Shown here piece after piece: positions 52,710-61,137 of a stretch of DNA of 64,000 bases. A program made the translations under genes and the position numbers. The stretch comes from Ralstonia sp. UNC404CL21Col (GTDB lineage: Bacteria; Pseudomonadota; Gammaproteobacteria; Burkholderiales; Burkholderiaceae): the NCBI RefSeq assembly GCF_000620465.1, contig NZ_JIBE01000004.1, positions 372,001 to 436,000 on the forward strand, in the 5' to 3' direction. Below the pieces are notes generated by a model, which saw only the letters and a list, made by a program, of their open reading frames with translations, did no database searches and was not told the DNA's origin. How positions within the stretch are numbered: position 1 is the stretch's first letter; the number at the start of each line of letters is the position of its first letter.

Positions 52710-54098
52710 ATGTCACTCGATCCCGTTGTCCTTGCGCGCGTGCAATTCGGCGCCAATATCACGTTCCATATCCTCTTTCCCACCATCAGCATTGCGCTGG
52801 CGTGGGTGCTGCTGTTCTTCAAGCTGCGCTTTCGCAAGACCGGCGATGCCGCTTGGATGGCTGCGTACCGCCTGTGGGTGAAGGTGTTTGCCCTGACCTT
52901 CGCGCTGGGCGTGGTGTCCGGCGTCACGATGAGTTTCCAGTTCGGCACCAACTGGCCCGGCTATATGAATACCGTCGGCAATATCGCGGGCCCGCTGCTG
53001 GCGTACGAGGTGCTGACCGCCTTCTTCCTGGAGGCGAGTTTCCTCGGCATCATGCTGTTCGGCACCGGCCGCGTGAGCGAACGCATTCATACCTTCGCGA
53101 CGTTTCTCGTGGCGCTCGGCACGACGATTTCCGTGTTCTGGATCATCGCGCTCAACTCGTGGATGCAAACACCGGCCGGTTACGAAATGATCGACGGCCG
53201 CGCCCATCCGGCAAGCTGGCTCGCCATCATCTTCAATCCGTCGTTTCCGTATCGATTCACCCACATGCTGCTGGCGTCGGGCCTCACGGTCGCGTTCCTG
53301 CTGGCGGGGCTGTCGGCGTATCGGTGGCTGCGCAACGATCGCGCTGCCGATGTGCGCGCCACGCTCAAGACCGGCGTGGTGCTGGCGGCCGTGTTGATCC
53401 CACTGCAGATTGCCGCCGGCGATGCACACGGCCTCAACACAATGGAGCATCAACCCGCCAAGCTGGCCGCGATGGAAGGCATCTGGCAAACCGAACGCGG
53501 CGTGCCCGCCGTGCTGTTCGGCATTCCGGACGAAGCAACCCGCAGCAATCGCTACGAAATCGCAGTGCCGAAGGCGGCATCGCTGTATCTCACGCATTCA
53601 CTGGACGGCGAGGTGCGCGGGCTGGACCAGTTCGATCGGCATCCGCCAGTGCTGCCGGTGTTCTCCGCGTTTCGCCTGATGGTGGGCGTGGGCCTGCTGA
53701 TGTTGGCCGTCTCGTGGACAACCGCCTGGCGCCTGCGCCGCAACGGTGAACTGCCACGCTGGCTCGCACGCGTTCTGGTGGCGATGACGTTTTCCGGATG
53801 GCTCGCAGTGGTGGCCGGCTGGTATGTCACCGAAATCGGTCGCCAACCCTGGCTCGTGTATGGCGTGCTGACCACCGCGCAGGCAGCGTCGTCCGTGCCG
53901 GCCGCGATGATCGGCAGCACGCTCGCGATGTACCTAGCGCTGTATGCATTCCTTATCGCCGCCTACATCGGCGTGGTCTTCTATCTGGCCCGCAAGGCCG
54001 GTGGCGTGATCGACCCCACCGACCCCGATGCCACCGGCACGCCCGTCATCGAAACACCCAACCCGGTCTTTGCCCAACCCGCCCGGAGCCAAGCATGA
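52710..54098 (+). CDS. cydA: Cytochrome bd-type oxidase subunit I (cyanide-insensitive-oxidase type)
   Basis: Haem-bearing subunit of a bd-type quinol oxidase, which reduces O2 to water with electrons from ubiquinol and works at low oxygen. The 462-residue protein has the haem ligands H20, H185 and M324, the essential glutamates E100 and E108, and the GRQPW motif (378-382). Like the short cyanide-insensitive-oxidase (CIO) type, it lacks the long Q-loop insertion of E. coli CydA. It overlaps cydB by four bases (ATGA) and follows the regulator. Its C-terminal tail is Pro/Thr-rich. Confidence 0.94.
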   Translation: MSLDPVVLARVQFGANITFHILFPTISIALAWVLLFFKLRFRKTGDAAWMAAYRLWVKVFALTFALGVVSGVTMSFQFGTNWPGYMNTVGNIAGPLLAYEVLTAFFLEASFLGIMLFGTGRVSERIHTFATFLVALGTTISVFWIIALNSWMQTPAGYEMIDGRAHPASWLAIIFNPSFPYRFTHMLLASGLTVAFLLAGLSAYRWLRNDRAADVRATLKTGVVLAAVLIPLQIAAGDAHGLNTMEHQPAKLAAMEGIWQTERGVPAVLFGIPDEATRSNRYEIAVPKAASLYLTHSLDGEVRGLDQFDRHPPVLPVFSAFRLMVGVGLLMLAVSWTTAWRLRRNGELPRWLARVLVAMTFSGWLAVVAGWYVTEIGRQPWLVYGVLTTAQAASSVPAAMIGSTLAMYLALYAFLIAAYIGVVFYLARKAGGVIDPTDPDATGTPVIETPNPVFAQPARSQA

Positions 54099-55126
54099 AC
54101 GCCATCCCCGACCTCACCCAACCCGCTGGCTGGCTGCCGGTGGTCTTCATGGCCCTGATGGGGATTGCCGTGCTGGCTTACGTTGTCCTCGACGGCTACG
54201 ACCTCGGTGTCGGCATCCTGCTGCGCCGCGCAGACGACGCCGAGAAGGACACCATGATCGCCTCCATCGGCCCGTTCTGGGACGCCAACGAAACGTGGCT
54301 CGTGCTCGGTGTCGGGCTGTTGCTGGTGGCGTTTCCGGCCGCCCATGGCGAGATCCTGGGCGCGCTGTATCTGCCGGTGGCGCTGATGCTGTTCGGCCTC
54401 ATCCTGCGCGGGGTTGCATTCGACTTTCGGGTCAAGGCGCGCGCGCACCACAAGCCGTGGTGGAACCGCGCGTTCTATGCAGGTTCCGTCATCGCGACGG
54501 CGGCGCAGGGCCTGATGCTCGGGCTATACATCACCGGCTTTCAGTACGACGCCGCCAACGTCATCTTTGCGATCTGCACAGCGGGCGGCCTGATTGCCGG
54601 CTACCTGCTGCTGGGCGCCACGTGGCTCATCATGAAGACGGAAGGCGCGCTGCAGCTGCGTGCGGTGCAGTGGGCACGCGGCAGCCTGTGGTTCACCGCG
54701 CTGGGCGTGGCCGCCGTGTCGCTGGCGACGCCGTGGGTCAGCACACGCGTGTTCGACAAGTGGTTTGCACTGCCGAACATCATCCTGCTGGCGCCCGTGC
54801 CGCTGGTGACCATCGTGCTGTTCCTGCTGATCGACTGGGTGCTGCGCCGCCTGCCGCAGCAGATTGCCAAGGGCGATGAACATCTGATCTGGGCGCCGTT
54901 CGTCGGTACCGGGGCCATCTTCCTGCTTGCCTTCAATGGCCTCGCCTACAGCCTCTTCCCGTATCTGGTGGTGGATCGGCTCGACATCTGGCAGGCCGCC
55001 AGCGCGCCGGAATCGCTTGAATTCATGCTGGTGGGCGTGGCGATTGTGCTGCCGACCATCGTCGGCTACACGATCTACTCGTACAAGGTGTTCCACGGCA
55101 AGGCGACGGAGTTGCGCTATTACTGA
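54095..55126 (+). CDS. cydB: Cytochrome bd-type oxidase subunit II
   Basis: Second subunit of the bd-type oxidase, 343 residues, with about eight TM helices. It carries the CydB start pattern LDGYDLGVGILL (about 32-44) and GPFWDANETWLVLGVGLLLVAFP, plus HGEILGALYLPV. It binds no haem itself but stabilises subunit I. The ATG overlaps the cydA stop. No small third subunit of the CydX type is visible downstream, as is usual for the CIO type. The operon then ends at a hairpin. Confidence 0.95.
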   Translation: MNAIPDLTQPAGWLPVVFMALMGIAVLAYVVLDGYDLGVGILLRRADDAEKDTMIASIGPFWDANETWLVLGVGLLLVAFPAAHGEILGALYLPVALMLFGLILRGVAFDFRVKARAHHKPWWNRAFYAGSVIATAAQGLMLGLYITGFQYDAANVIFAICTAGGLIAGYLLLGATWLIMKTEGALQLRAVQWARGSLWFTALGVAAVSLATPWVSTRVFDKWFALPNIILLAPVPLVTIVLFLLIDWVLRRLPQQIAKGDEHLIWAPFVGTGAIFLLAFNGLAYSLFPYLVVDRLDIWQAASAPESLEFMLVGVAIVLPTIVGYTIYSYKVFHGKATELRYY

Positions 55127-55137
55127 TACTGAACACG

Positions 55138-55172
55138 CCGCCCGCACACGGCATTGACCGGACTGCGGGCGG
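55138..55172 (+). terminator. Hairpin after cydB
   Basis: CCGCCCGCA ... TGCGGGCGG, a perfect 9-bp stem with a 17-base loop, located 12 bases after cydB. The weak tail ACGTTTAG makes it a probable but imperfect terminator. Confidence 0.5.
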
Positions 55173-55212
55173 ACGTTTAGGCTGGTGCGCTTCCGACCTC
55201 ACCGCACGCGCC

Positions 55213-55518
55213 ATGATCACCTGCTACCTCCGCTACATCATCAACCCGGCACGGCTGGCCGAATTCGAAGCCTACGGAAAGATGTGGATTCCGCTCGTCG
55301 AGAAATTCGGCGGCCAGCACCACGGCTACTTTCTCCCATCGGAAGGGGCGAACAACGTCGCGCTGGCCTTGTTCTCGTTCCCGAGCCTGGCCGCCTACGA
55401 GGTCTATCGCGAGCGCGCCAAGACCGACCCCGATTGCGTGGCGGCCTTCCAGTACGCCGAAGACACCGGCTGCATCGTCAGCTACGAGCGCAGCTTCTTC
55501 CGTCCGGTATTTTCCTGA
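55213..55518 (+). CDS. NIPSNAP-family protein
   Basis: Small protein of 101 residues with the ferredoxin-like dimeric alpha/beta fold of the NIPSNAP family: first strand ITCYLRYIINPARLAEFEAYGKMWIPLVEKFGG, the GYFLPSEGANNVALALFSFPSLAAYEVYRERAKTDP segment, and a last strand SYERSFFRPVF. Members are of uncertain biochemical role in bacteria. It could be a small heme- or metal-dependent oxidoreductase, but no metal ligands stand out here. It is 86 bases after cydB and convergent with the LuxR-type gene 7 bases away. Confidence 0.9.
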   Translation: MITCYLRYIINPARLAEFEAYGKMWIPLVEKFGGQHHGYFLPSEGANNVALALFSFPSLAAYEVYRERAKTDPDCVAAFQYAEDTGCIVSYERSFFRPVFS

Positions 55519-55525
55519 CAGCCGT

Positions 55526-56644
55526 CTAGCCTTGCGGCCTGCGCTGCGACAGCACCCACAGCATGGCGCCCACCGCCTCCGCCTGCGAGCGCGTGCAGGT
55601 CTTTTCAAAGATGGCCCGTAGCTGCGAACGCACGGTCGACATGGCGACGTTGGCATTGGCCGCGTATTCGTCAGGCGTCTTGCCGGCGATCAGCGCTTCG
55701 CCCACCGCCGCTTCTGCCGCTGACAAACCGAACGCCTGGCGCAACTGCATGGCCGTTACCGGTGCGGCATCGCCCTTGCGGCGCGCTGTCACGAGCATGG
55801 CGGCATCGCCAAATGCGGCATGCGCAGCGTTGGCCGGCAATTGCGAAATACCGAGGAAGACTTCGTGCGGCGCCCCGAGTGCCGGCCGCACGGCAAGGCT
55901 CTCGCCCTTGCGTGACTTCGCCACCCGGGCCAGCGCGGCTTGCAGGCCATCGTTGTCGGCAGCAAACGCGGCAGTCAGCCGGCCATGCTCCAGCCGCAGG
56001 CAAGTCGATGCGCGCAGCAACGCCTCGGCCTGTGCGTTGGCAAACAGCACACGCTGATCCCGCCCGAGTGCGAACACGGCCAGGCCAAGCTGCTCCATCA
56101 GTTCTGCGCCGAGGGCTGCATCGCGATGCAGCACGCGCGTGTCCTGCCAGAGATTGATGGTGCGCTGCAGGTGGCCGGTCATGCCAGCCGCCGTGGCGCG
56201 CTCCTCATCCGAAAACGGAGCGCGGCCGTTGGCGCGCAGCATGCCCAGCAGGATGTCGCTGCCGCCAGGACGCGCCAGCCGCACGCCCATCAGGTAGCGA
56301 AATCCAGACGGCAGCTGATAGTCCTGGTAGAACTCGCTGCGCTCGACATAGGCATCCGACACGTAGTCCTGGCAGAAGGCAAATTCACCGAGCGCACTAC
56401 GTGCGACGTACTCGCGCCGCGGATCAAGCGCGCCGTAGTACTGGTCGTAGCGGGCAATGATGTCGTCCCACCCCCTTCCTGGGGAGTAAGTCGAAAGATG
56501 GGGCGCATTCCGAACGGGGTCCCAGCTGAACATGTGGAACACGTTGGCGCCCAATGCCTCGGTGACGTCGTGAAACACCTCCAGGAAACCGTCCTGCGTC
56601 ACCGCAGCTTCGTACAGATCACCAATGAGCTGGTCTTTGAGCAC
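55526..56644 (-). CDS. LuxR-type helix-turn-helix transcriptional regulator
   Basis: Regulator of 372 residues with a GerE/LuxR C-terminal helix-turn-helix (about 305-365: LRQAFGLSAAEAAVGEALIAGKTPDEYAANANVAMSTVRSQLRAIFEKT). The N-terminal part (about 1-280) is a large sensory region of no domain I can name; it includes an FQDYQLPSGFRYLMGVRLA segment and a PAS-like stretch near 180-260. No receiver domain is present, so it is not a response regulator. The start is GTG with GGGAGGG about 6 nt upstream. Targets are unknown; it is convergent with the NIPSNAP gene and divergent from the 700-residue lipoprotein gene. Confidence 0.88.
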   Translation of the reverse strand: MLKDQLIGDLYEAAVTQDGFLEVFHDVTEALGANVFHMFSWDPVRNAPHLSTYSPGRGWDDIIARYDQYYGALDPRREYVARSALGEFAFCQDYVSDAYVERSEFYQDYQLPSGFRYLMGVRLARPGGSDILLGMLRANGRAPFSDEERATAAGMTGHLQRTINLWQDTRVLHRDAALGAELMEQLGLAVFALGRDQRVLFANAQAEALLRASTCLRLEHGRLTAAFAADNDGLQAALARVAKSRKGESLAVRPALGAPHEVFLGISQLPANAAHAAFGDAAMLVTARRKGDAAPVTAMQLRQAFGLSAAEAAVGEALIAGKTPDEYAANANVAMSTVRSQLRAIFEKTCTRSQAEAVGAMLWVLSQRRPQG

Positions 56645-56896
56645 GCGTCCCTCCCCCGAAGGATGGCTGTCTGGCCTTGGCGCCCGCCGTGCTCACCCCA
56701 TGCAAGCGAAGTGGCAGCGGACATGTTATGTGCGCAAACGTAGCACGTGCGTGCGCCGATCAACATCGTTCATTTGGCAGCACTTTCCTCCAAATGAATG
56801 ATGCGGACGCTTGGGGCGGGCTTCGAGAATCTCCGTGCCGAATAACGGGATAACGGCGTCGCACGCACGGCGCACCCACGATCCAGGGAGGACTCC

Positions 56897-58999
56897 ATGA
56901 AACTCACCCCCATTGCAATCGCACTGGCCACGCTTGCCGTATCGGCCTGCGGCGGCGGCGATTCCGGCAGCAGCGCCAGCACAGCGCCGGGCACCAATGT
57001 CCCGGCAGCGCAGACCGTCAGCGGCGTCGCCGCCACGGGGGCAGCCATGCAGGGCGCCACGGTCACGCTGATGGATGCGACCGGCAAGTCGGTCGACTGC
57101 CCGGCCAACGCCACCACGGGCGCCTTCCAGTGCACGGTCACCGGTCTTGCCGCGCCGTTCGTGCTGTCGGCGGCCGGCAATGTTGCCGATTCGCAAGCCA
57201 CGCTGATCGCGCTGTCTGCCAGTGCCGGCACGCAGACGATCAACATCACGCCCATCACCAACGCCATCGCCGCCACCATCGTCGGCGACAACCCGACCAA
57301 GCTCCTGGGCAACACGGGCCTGCTGCAAAGCAAGGTAACCGCGCAGACCGTCTCCAGCACCGTCGCCGCCTACGCCGCCGCGCTGGCCGACCTGCTGGCC
57401 GCCACCGGCAACACCGGTGCGGACCTGATCTCGGGCCCGTTGACGGCGGGCGCCCCGGGGTTGGACCGATTGCTCGATCAGGTGCGGGTGAACGTGCTGC
57501 CGGACGGCAGCGTGCAGATCAGCTCCGTGGCAGGCGCGTCGAGCGATACGCCTGCGCAGTTGCAGCTCTCGCCAGGCGTCGCGCCCCAGCCCAGCGACAA
57601 GGCCAGCCTGCCAAGCGTGGCGACCATCAATGGCAACCCCGTCTCGAACCTGCCAACCGCGTCCGATCTGGCGGCGCTGCAAACGGCGCTCAATCAGTGC
57701 TTTGCGGGTTCCACGGGCGCGGCGCGCACGGGCGGCAGCGTGCCCGTCTGCGGCCAGATCTTCGTGGACGACGTGGCCAGCGGCGCGCTCATCAACGGCG
57801 TGCCCTCGGCCTACCTGAACAACGGCCTGACTGCCGACAAGGAATTCGGCCCCGCATTGGGCGGCGGCGCGCCCGGCCTGTTTGCCGATGACGCGATGAA
57901 CAACGCCAGCTTCAGCCTGCCGGAGATCATCCGCGTGGCATCCAGCAGCGGTGACACGCTGTGGATCAAGCTCGCCTGGACCCGCGCCGACGGCCTTCGC
58001 GACGGCATGCAGCAGCACGTGCAAGTGGCGGTGCAGCCCGCCTCGCGCGCCAGCGGCGACAACGGCTGGCGCATCGTCGGCAACCAGCGCGCCGTGTTCA
58101 CCAAGGTCAACGCCAACGCGCAGAAGTGGGACTGGTTGAACAGCGCCACCGCAATGACGGGCACCAATGCGTTTGTCGATTCGATCAACATGCAGGTCGG
58201 CATCGTCGACGCCGCCGGCACGCCGGTCGATTTTGCGATCGTGACGGGCCCAGGCCTGCGCAATGGCGTGTTCCTGCAGCCGTCTTCCGGCACGTGCGAC
58301 ACGCTGAACATCCGCGCCCAGATTGGCGCAAGCCAGACCCCGGCGCAGCTTGCGCTACTGGCCAAGCAAAGCGCCTGCCGCAACAACTTCCGCCTGGCAG
58401 GCGTGGCGCAAGACCCGGCCAACCAGGGCAGCTTCACGTGGCCAGGCGACGCACCGCGCAACAACACGGCCTGGGCCAAGCCGCAACTGACGGCAACGGA
58501 GCTGGCGACCATCACGCCGTTCAGCGCCTACACGATCGCCATCTATCAAGGTGGTGTCACCAGCCAGCCGTCGAAGACGTACACGGTGCGCCTGCGCACG
58601 CCATCGCCCTCGCCGGATGCGCTGCGCCAGTACACGTGGCAGGACATCTCGCAGGCGACGCGCGACATCCTCACCCCGGGCACGGCATCGACGTTTGCAG
58701 GCGGCCCCACCCTGCCCGTCACGTGGACGACCAAGGCCGGCGTGCCGTTCGTGAAGCGCGTCAATGTGCAGATCCGTTCCACGATGTCGGGCCAGCCGAC
58801 GGTGTTCGTCAATGGCGTGGGCCGCGCCTCACCGGCGGCACCCGGCACCACGCTCACCGTGAACGTGGCGGGCGATCAAGGAACGGCCTTCCCTGCGGTG
58901 GCAGGATGGACGGGCACGCAAGACATGTCGTTCACCAACATGTCGTGGGCCGATCCGATGGATCTGAACTTCACGACGTCGGTCGAATACGACCGCTGA
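56897..58999 (+). CDS. Secreted lipoprotein of unknown function, 700 residues
   Basis: Large lipoprotein with signal peptide and lipobox VSAC (Cys18) directly followed by a GGGDSGSSAS flexible linker. The first beta-sandwich part (about 40-100) shows an Ig/carboxypeptidase-regulatory-like repeat with SGVAATGAAMQGATVTLMDATGKSV. A helical stretch (105-260), a middle domain with paired Cys and a C-terminal part with RTPSPSPDALRQYTWQD follow. No catalytic motif or TM helix is visible, so it is probably anchored in the outer membrane or at the surface. The ATG has AGGGAGG about 6 nt upstream. I do not recognise the function; adhesion, binding or polymer contact is conceivable. Confidence 0.85.
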   Translation: MKLTPIAIALATLAVSACGGGDSGSSASTAPGTNVPAAQTVSGVAATGAAMQGATVTLMDATGKSVDCPANATTGAFQCTVTGLAAPFVLSAAGNVADSQATLIALSASAGTQTINITPITNAIAATIVGDNPTKLLGNTGLLQSKVTAQTVSSTVAAYAAALADLLAATGNTGADLISGPLTAGAPGLDRLLDQVRVNVLPDGSVQISSVAGASSDTPAQLQLSPGVAPQPSDKASLPSVATINGNPVSNLPTASDLAALQTALNQCFAGSTGAARTGGSVPVCGQIFVDDVASGALINGVPSAYLNNGLTADKEFGPALGGGAPGLFADDAMNNASFSLPEIIRVASSSGDTLWIKLAWTRADGLRDGMQQHVQVAVQPASRASGDNGWRIVGNQRAVFTKVNANAQKWDWLNSATAMTGTNAFVDSINMQVGIVDAAGTPVDFAIVTGPGLRNGVFLQPSSGTCDTLNIRAQIGASQTPAQLALLAKQSACRNNFRLAGVAQDPANQGSFTWPGDAPRNNTAWAKPQLTATELATITPFSAYTIAIYQGGVTSQPSKTYTVRLRTPSPSPDALRQYTWQDISQATRDILTPGTASTFAGGPTLPVTWTTKAGVPFVKRVNVQIRSTMSGQPTVFVNGVGRASPAAPGTTLTVNVAGDQGTAFPAVAGWTGTQDMSFTNMSWADPMDLNFTTSVEYDR

Positions 59000-59036
59000 T
59001 ACACCGCTGACAAGCAGGGCACACGGGGAAGTGCGG

Positions 59037-59080
59037 TGATCGGGCCCGCGAGGTGTTGGCCGCCTTGCGGGCCCCGATCA
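59037..59080. terminator. Bidirectional hairpin between convergent genes
   Basis: TGATCGGGCCCGC pairs with GCGGGCCCCGATCA (one bulged G) around a 17-base loop. It overlaps the stop codon of the minus-strand dipeptidase gene. No U tract exists on either side. Confidence 0.5.
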
Positions 59081-60505
59081 ACCCACCGTCGCCTCGAACA
59101 CGCGCCGGTAGTTGCCGCCCAGGATCTGCCCAACTTCCCCTGACGTGAATCCCGCCTTCAGCAACGCCGTCGCCAGCGCCGGCAACTGCGCATAGCCCGT
59201 GAACACCGGCGGCCGGATAAAGCCCAGCATGTCGGTGCCCAGCCCCACGTGCGCCACGCCCACCACATCGGCCATGCGCTTGATGCCCAACGCCATGGCA
59301 TCGAGGTTGGGAAAATCCGCCGCATTGGGCCATACGCCGATCACGCCGCCCGTCTCCGCCACTGCGCGTGCATGGTCGGCGGAAATCAGCCGGCTGCGCG
59401 ACCTGGGCGCCCGTGACAACGCCGTATGCGACAGCACCAGCGGTTTGGTGGTCGTCGCCGCGGCCCGCTTGACGAGGTCATACGTGCCGTGCGCCACGTC
59501 CACCACAATGCCCAGCGCGTTGCAGCGGCGCACCACGTCTGCGCCGAAATCCGTCAGGCCGCCATGCACCGGCGGTTCGGTCTGGATGTCGCCCAGTTCA
59601 TTCACGCGGTAGTGCGTCAGTTGCAGGTGCCGCAGACGGTGCTGCGTGTAGGCCTCGTCCACGCGTTCGATGCGGCCCTCCAGAAAGTCCGCACCTTCCG
59701 ACGCGATGATGACGCTCGGCCCTTGCGTGCCCATGGCGGCCAGCGAGGCGGCGTCGGTCACCACATGCAGTTGCTCACGCTCGATCAGCCGCTGGGCACG
59801 CGCAAACTCTGTCATGCCGAGCTGGTAAAGCTCCCCGGGCTCGGGCGTGCGGAACGCCTCGAAACGGTTGCCGCCAGCGCCCACGTGCACGGCCGTGGTG
59901 TCGGTCACGATGGCCAGGCAGATGACCTGCATGCCGCCGGCGCGCATCGGCTCCGCCACCGGCAAGAAGGGGCGGTTGGCGCCGATCTTGGGATCGCGCG
60001 AGACAGTCACGCGCCCGGCGTGGCTGTGCATATCGACGGTCAACGTGCCGGCCGGCGGCGCCCACATGGACGACGCCTCTGACGGCGCATCGGTGTAGTT
60101 GGCAAAGCGGCCCGGCGCGCAAGCTGCCAAGCCCATCGCGGCACCTGCCGCAAGGAACACGCGACGGCTGATGCGCGGCGATCCGGCCGCAGGCTGCCCA
60201 GGCGAGAGCGCCGCATCGACCAATTGATAACGCCAGCCCGCAGGGTCGTCGTGCAAACGCACCAACCGGCCGCGGACGCGCGTCACGTCCCCCACCGGCA
60301 TCGGCTGCGCTGCAAACACCTCGATGCTGGCGGCCGGGTTGCGCGACACGCAACCGCCGCAGCACGGCGCCTCAGCGCTCAGCAGGAAATAGTCGGCAGA
60401 CTGCGCCGCGGCGTCCAGCGGCATCGCCCAGCCTTCCACGTCGACGATCGTGTCGTGCAGCGCGTCAGCCTCGCGCGTGGCGATGAGGGACCAATCGATG
60501 AGCAT
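59078..60505 (-). CDS. Membrane dipeptidase (M19) with N-terminal extra domain and internal Tat-type signal
   Basis: Putative metal-dependent dipeptidase (M19, renal dipeptidase family), 475 residues. The catalytic part (about 154-475) shows the metal-site start VDMHSH, where M19 enzymes usually have H-x-D, plus IIASEGADFLEG (bridging Glu), VDVAHGTYDL and LVLSHTALSRAP (His ligands). The mature enzyme is preceded by a lipoprotein-like Tat signal: SRRVFLAAGAAMGLAAC with Arg114-Arg115 and Cys129. Ahead of that lies a 110-residue N-terminal region with the Cys-rich C48-C49-G-G-C52 motif and strands like VEGWAMPLD, resembling DUF3299-type domains. This internal signal is odd: either a real fusion in which the first domain stays in the cytoplasm, or translation starts at a later codon. 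The ATG has GGAG about 6 nt upstream, favouring the long form. Confidence 0.82.
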   Translation of the reverse strand: MLIDWSLIATREADALHDTIVDVEGWAMPLDAAAQSADYFLLSAEAPCCGGCVSRNPAASIEVFAAQPMPVGDVTRVRGRLVRLHDDPAGWRYQLVDAALSPGQPAAGSPRISRRVFLAAGAAMGLAACAPGRFANYTDAPSEASSMWAPPAGTLTVDMHSHAGRVTVSRDPKIGANRPFLPVAEPMRAGGMQVICLAIVTDTTAVHVGAGGNRFEAFRTPEPGELYQLGMTEFARAQRLIEREQLHVVTDAASLAAMGTQGPSVIIASEGADFLEGRIERVDEAYTQHRLRHLQLTHYRVNELGDIQTEPPVHGGLTDFGADVVRRCNALGIVVDVAHGTYDLVKRAAATTTKPLVLSHTALSRAPRSRSRLISADHARAVAETGGVIGVWPNAADFPNLDAMALGIKRMADVVGVAHVGLGTDMLGFIRPPVFTGYAQLPALATALLKAGFTSGEVGQILGGNYRRVFEATVG

Positions 60506-60692
60506 GCACACTCCGCGAAATTGAGCTGCGGTATTGTGCGCGCGATCGGCCCATCGCTCTATCGACGTTGGTTACACGGCCCTACACGGCATGACCGACG
60601 CCGCGACGGAAACACGGGGCCCAACGGCCCCATTTGCGCTACGCTTACAGCCTTTCGCCCGACCGGGCTTTCACCGCCTTTCGCGTCACCTC

Positions 60693-61124
60693 ATGCCCGC
60701 CCTGCAACACGTCGACCTCCGCACGGACCCCGCCGCCCGCCCCTTCGTCAAGGATGAGATTGTCCACGTCGACTTTGCCGTCGAAGCCGGCGAGCTGATG
60801 AGCCTGGAAGGCCCCAATCGCTACGCCTCCGGCGATGCGCTGATCACCGGTTCAACCGGCGACCGCTGGGTGGTCTCGCGCGAGCGTTTCGATGCGAAGT
60901 ACGCTCCCGCCGATGCATCGCTCGCGCATGGTCAGGCTGGCGCCTACCGCAACCGGCCGAGCGTGGTGCTGGCCAAGCAGATGCGTGAAGCGTTCTCGAT
61001 GGCGCGCTCCGAAGCCGGCGATGTACTGCACGGCGAGCCCGGTGACTGGGTGCTCCAATACGCCCCCGGCGACTACGGCGTCGTGCAGGCGCAGCGCTTC
61101 GCCAAGGTCTACCGCCCGGCCTGA
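60693..61124 (+). CDS. PGDYG-domain protein
   Basis: Protein of 143 residues from this start, with conserved pattern ending GDWVLQYAPGDYGVVQAQRFAKVY, the core of the PGDYG family, whose function is unknown. Earlier it has EIVHVDFAVEAGELMSLEGPNRYASGDALITG and RNRPSVVLAKQM. No signal peptide or membrane segment is seen. The start is uncertain: the family's usual length favours this ATG, but no good ribosome-binding site precedes it; an in-frame ATG 34 codons upstream (60591) would add an Arg/Pro-rich stretch. The gene is divergent from the dipeptidase gene and 13 bases from the convergent secreted-protein gene. Confidence 0.78.
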   Translation: MPALQHVDLRTDPAARPFVKDEIVHVDFAVEAGELMSLEGPNRYASGDALITGSTGDRWVVSRERFDAKYAPADASLAHGQAGAYRNRPSVVLAKQMREAFSMARSEAGDVLHGEPGDWVLQYAPGDYGVVQAQRFAKVYRPA

Positions 61125-61137
61125 CTTACCAAGAGCG

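Noticed and set aside
55127..55212. A cydX-like third oxidase subunit after cydB
   Set aside because: The 86-base gap has no short membrane-protein frame; it holds a hairpin only.
60534..60692. Longer N-terminus of the PGDYG-type protein
   Set aside because: The extra residues are Arg/Pro-rich without similarity, although the upstream ATG at 60591 cannot be fully excluded.
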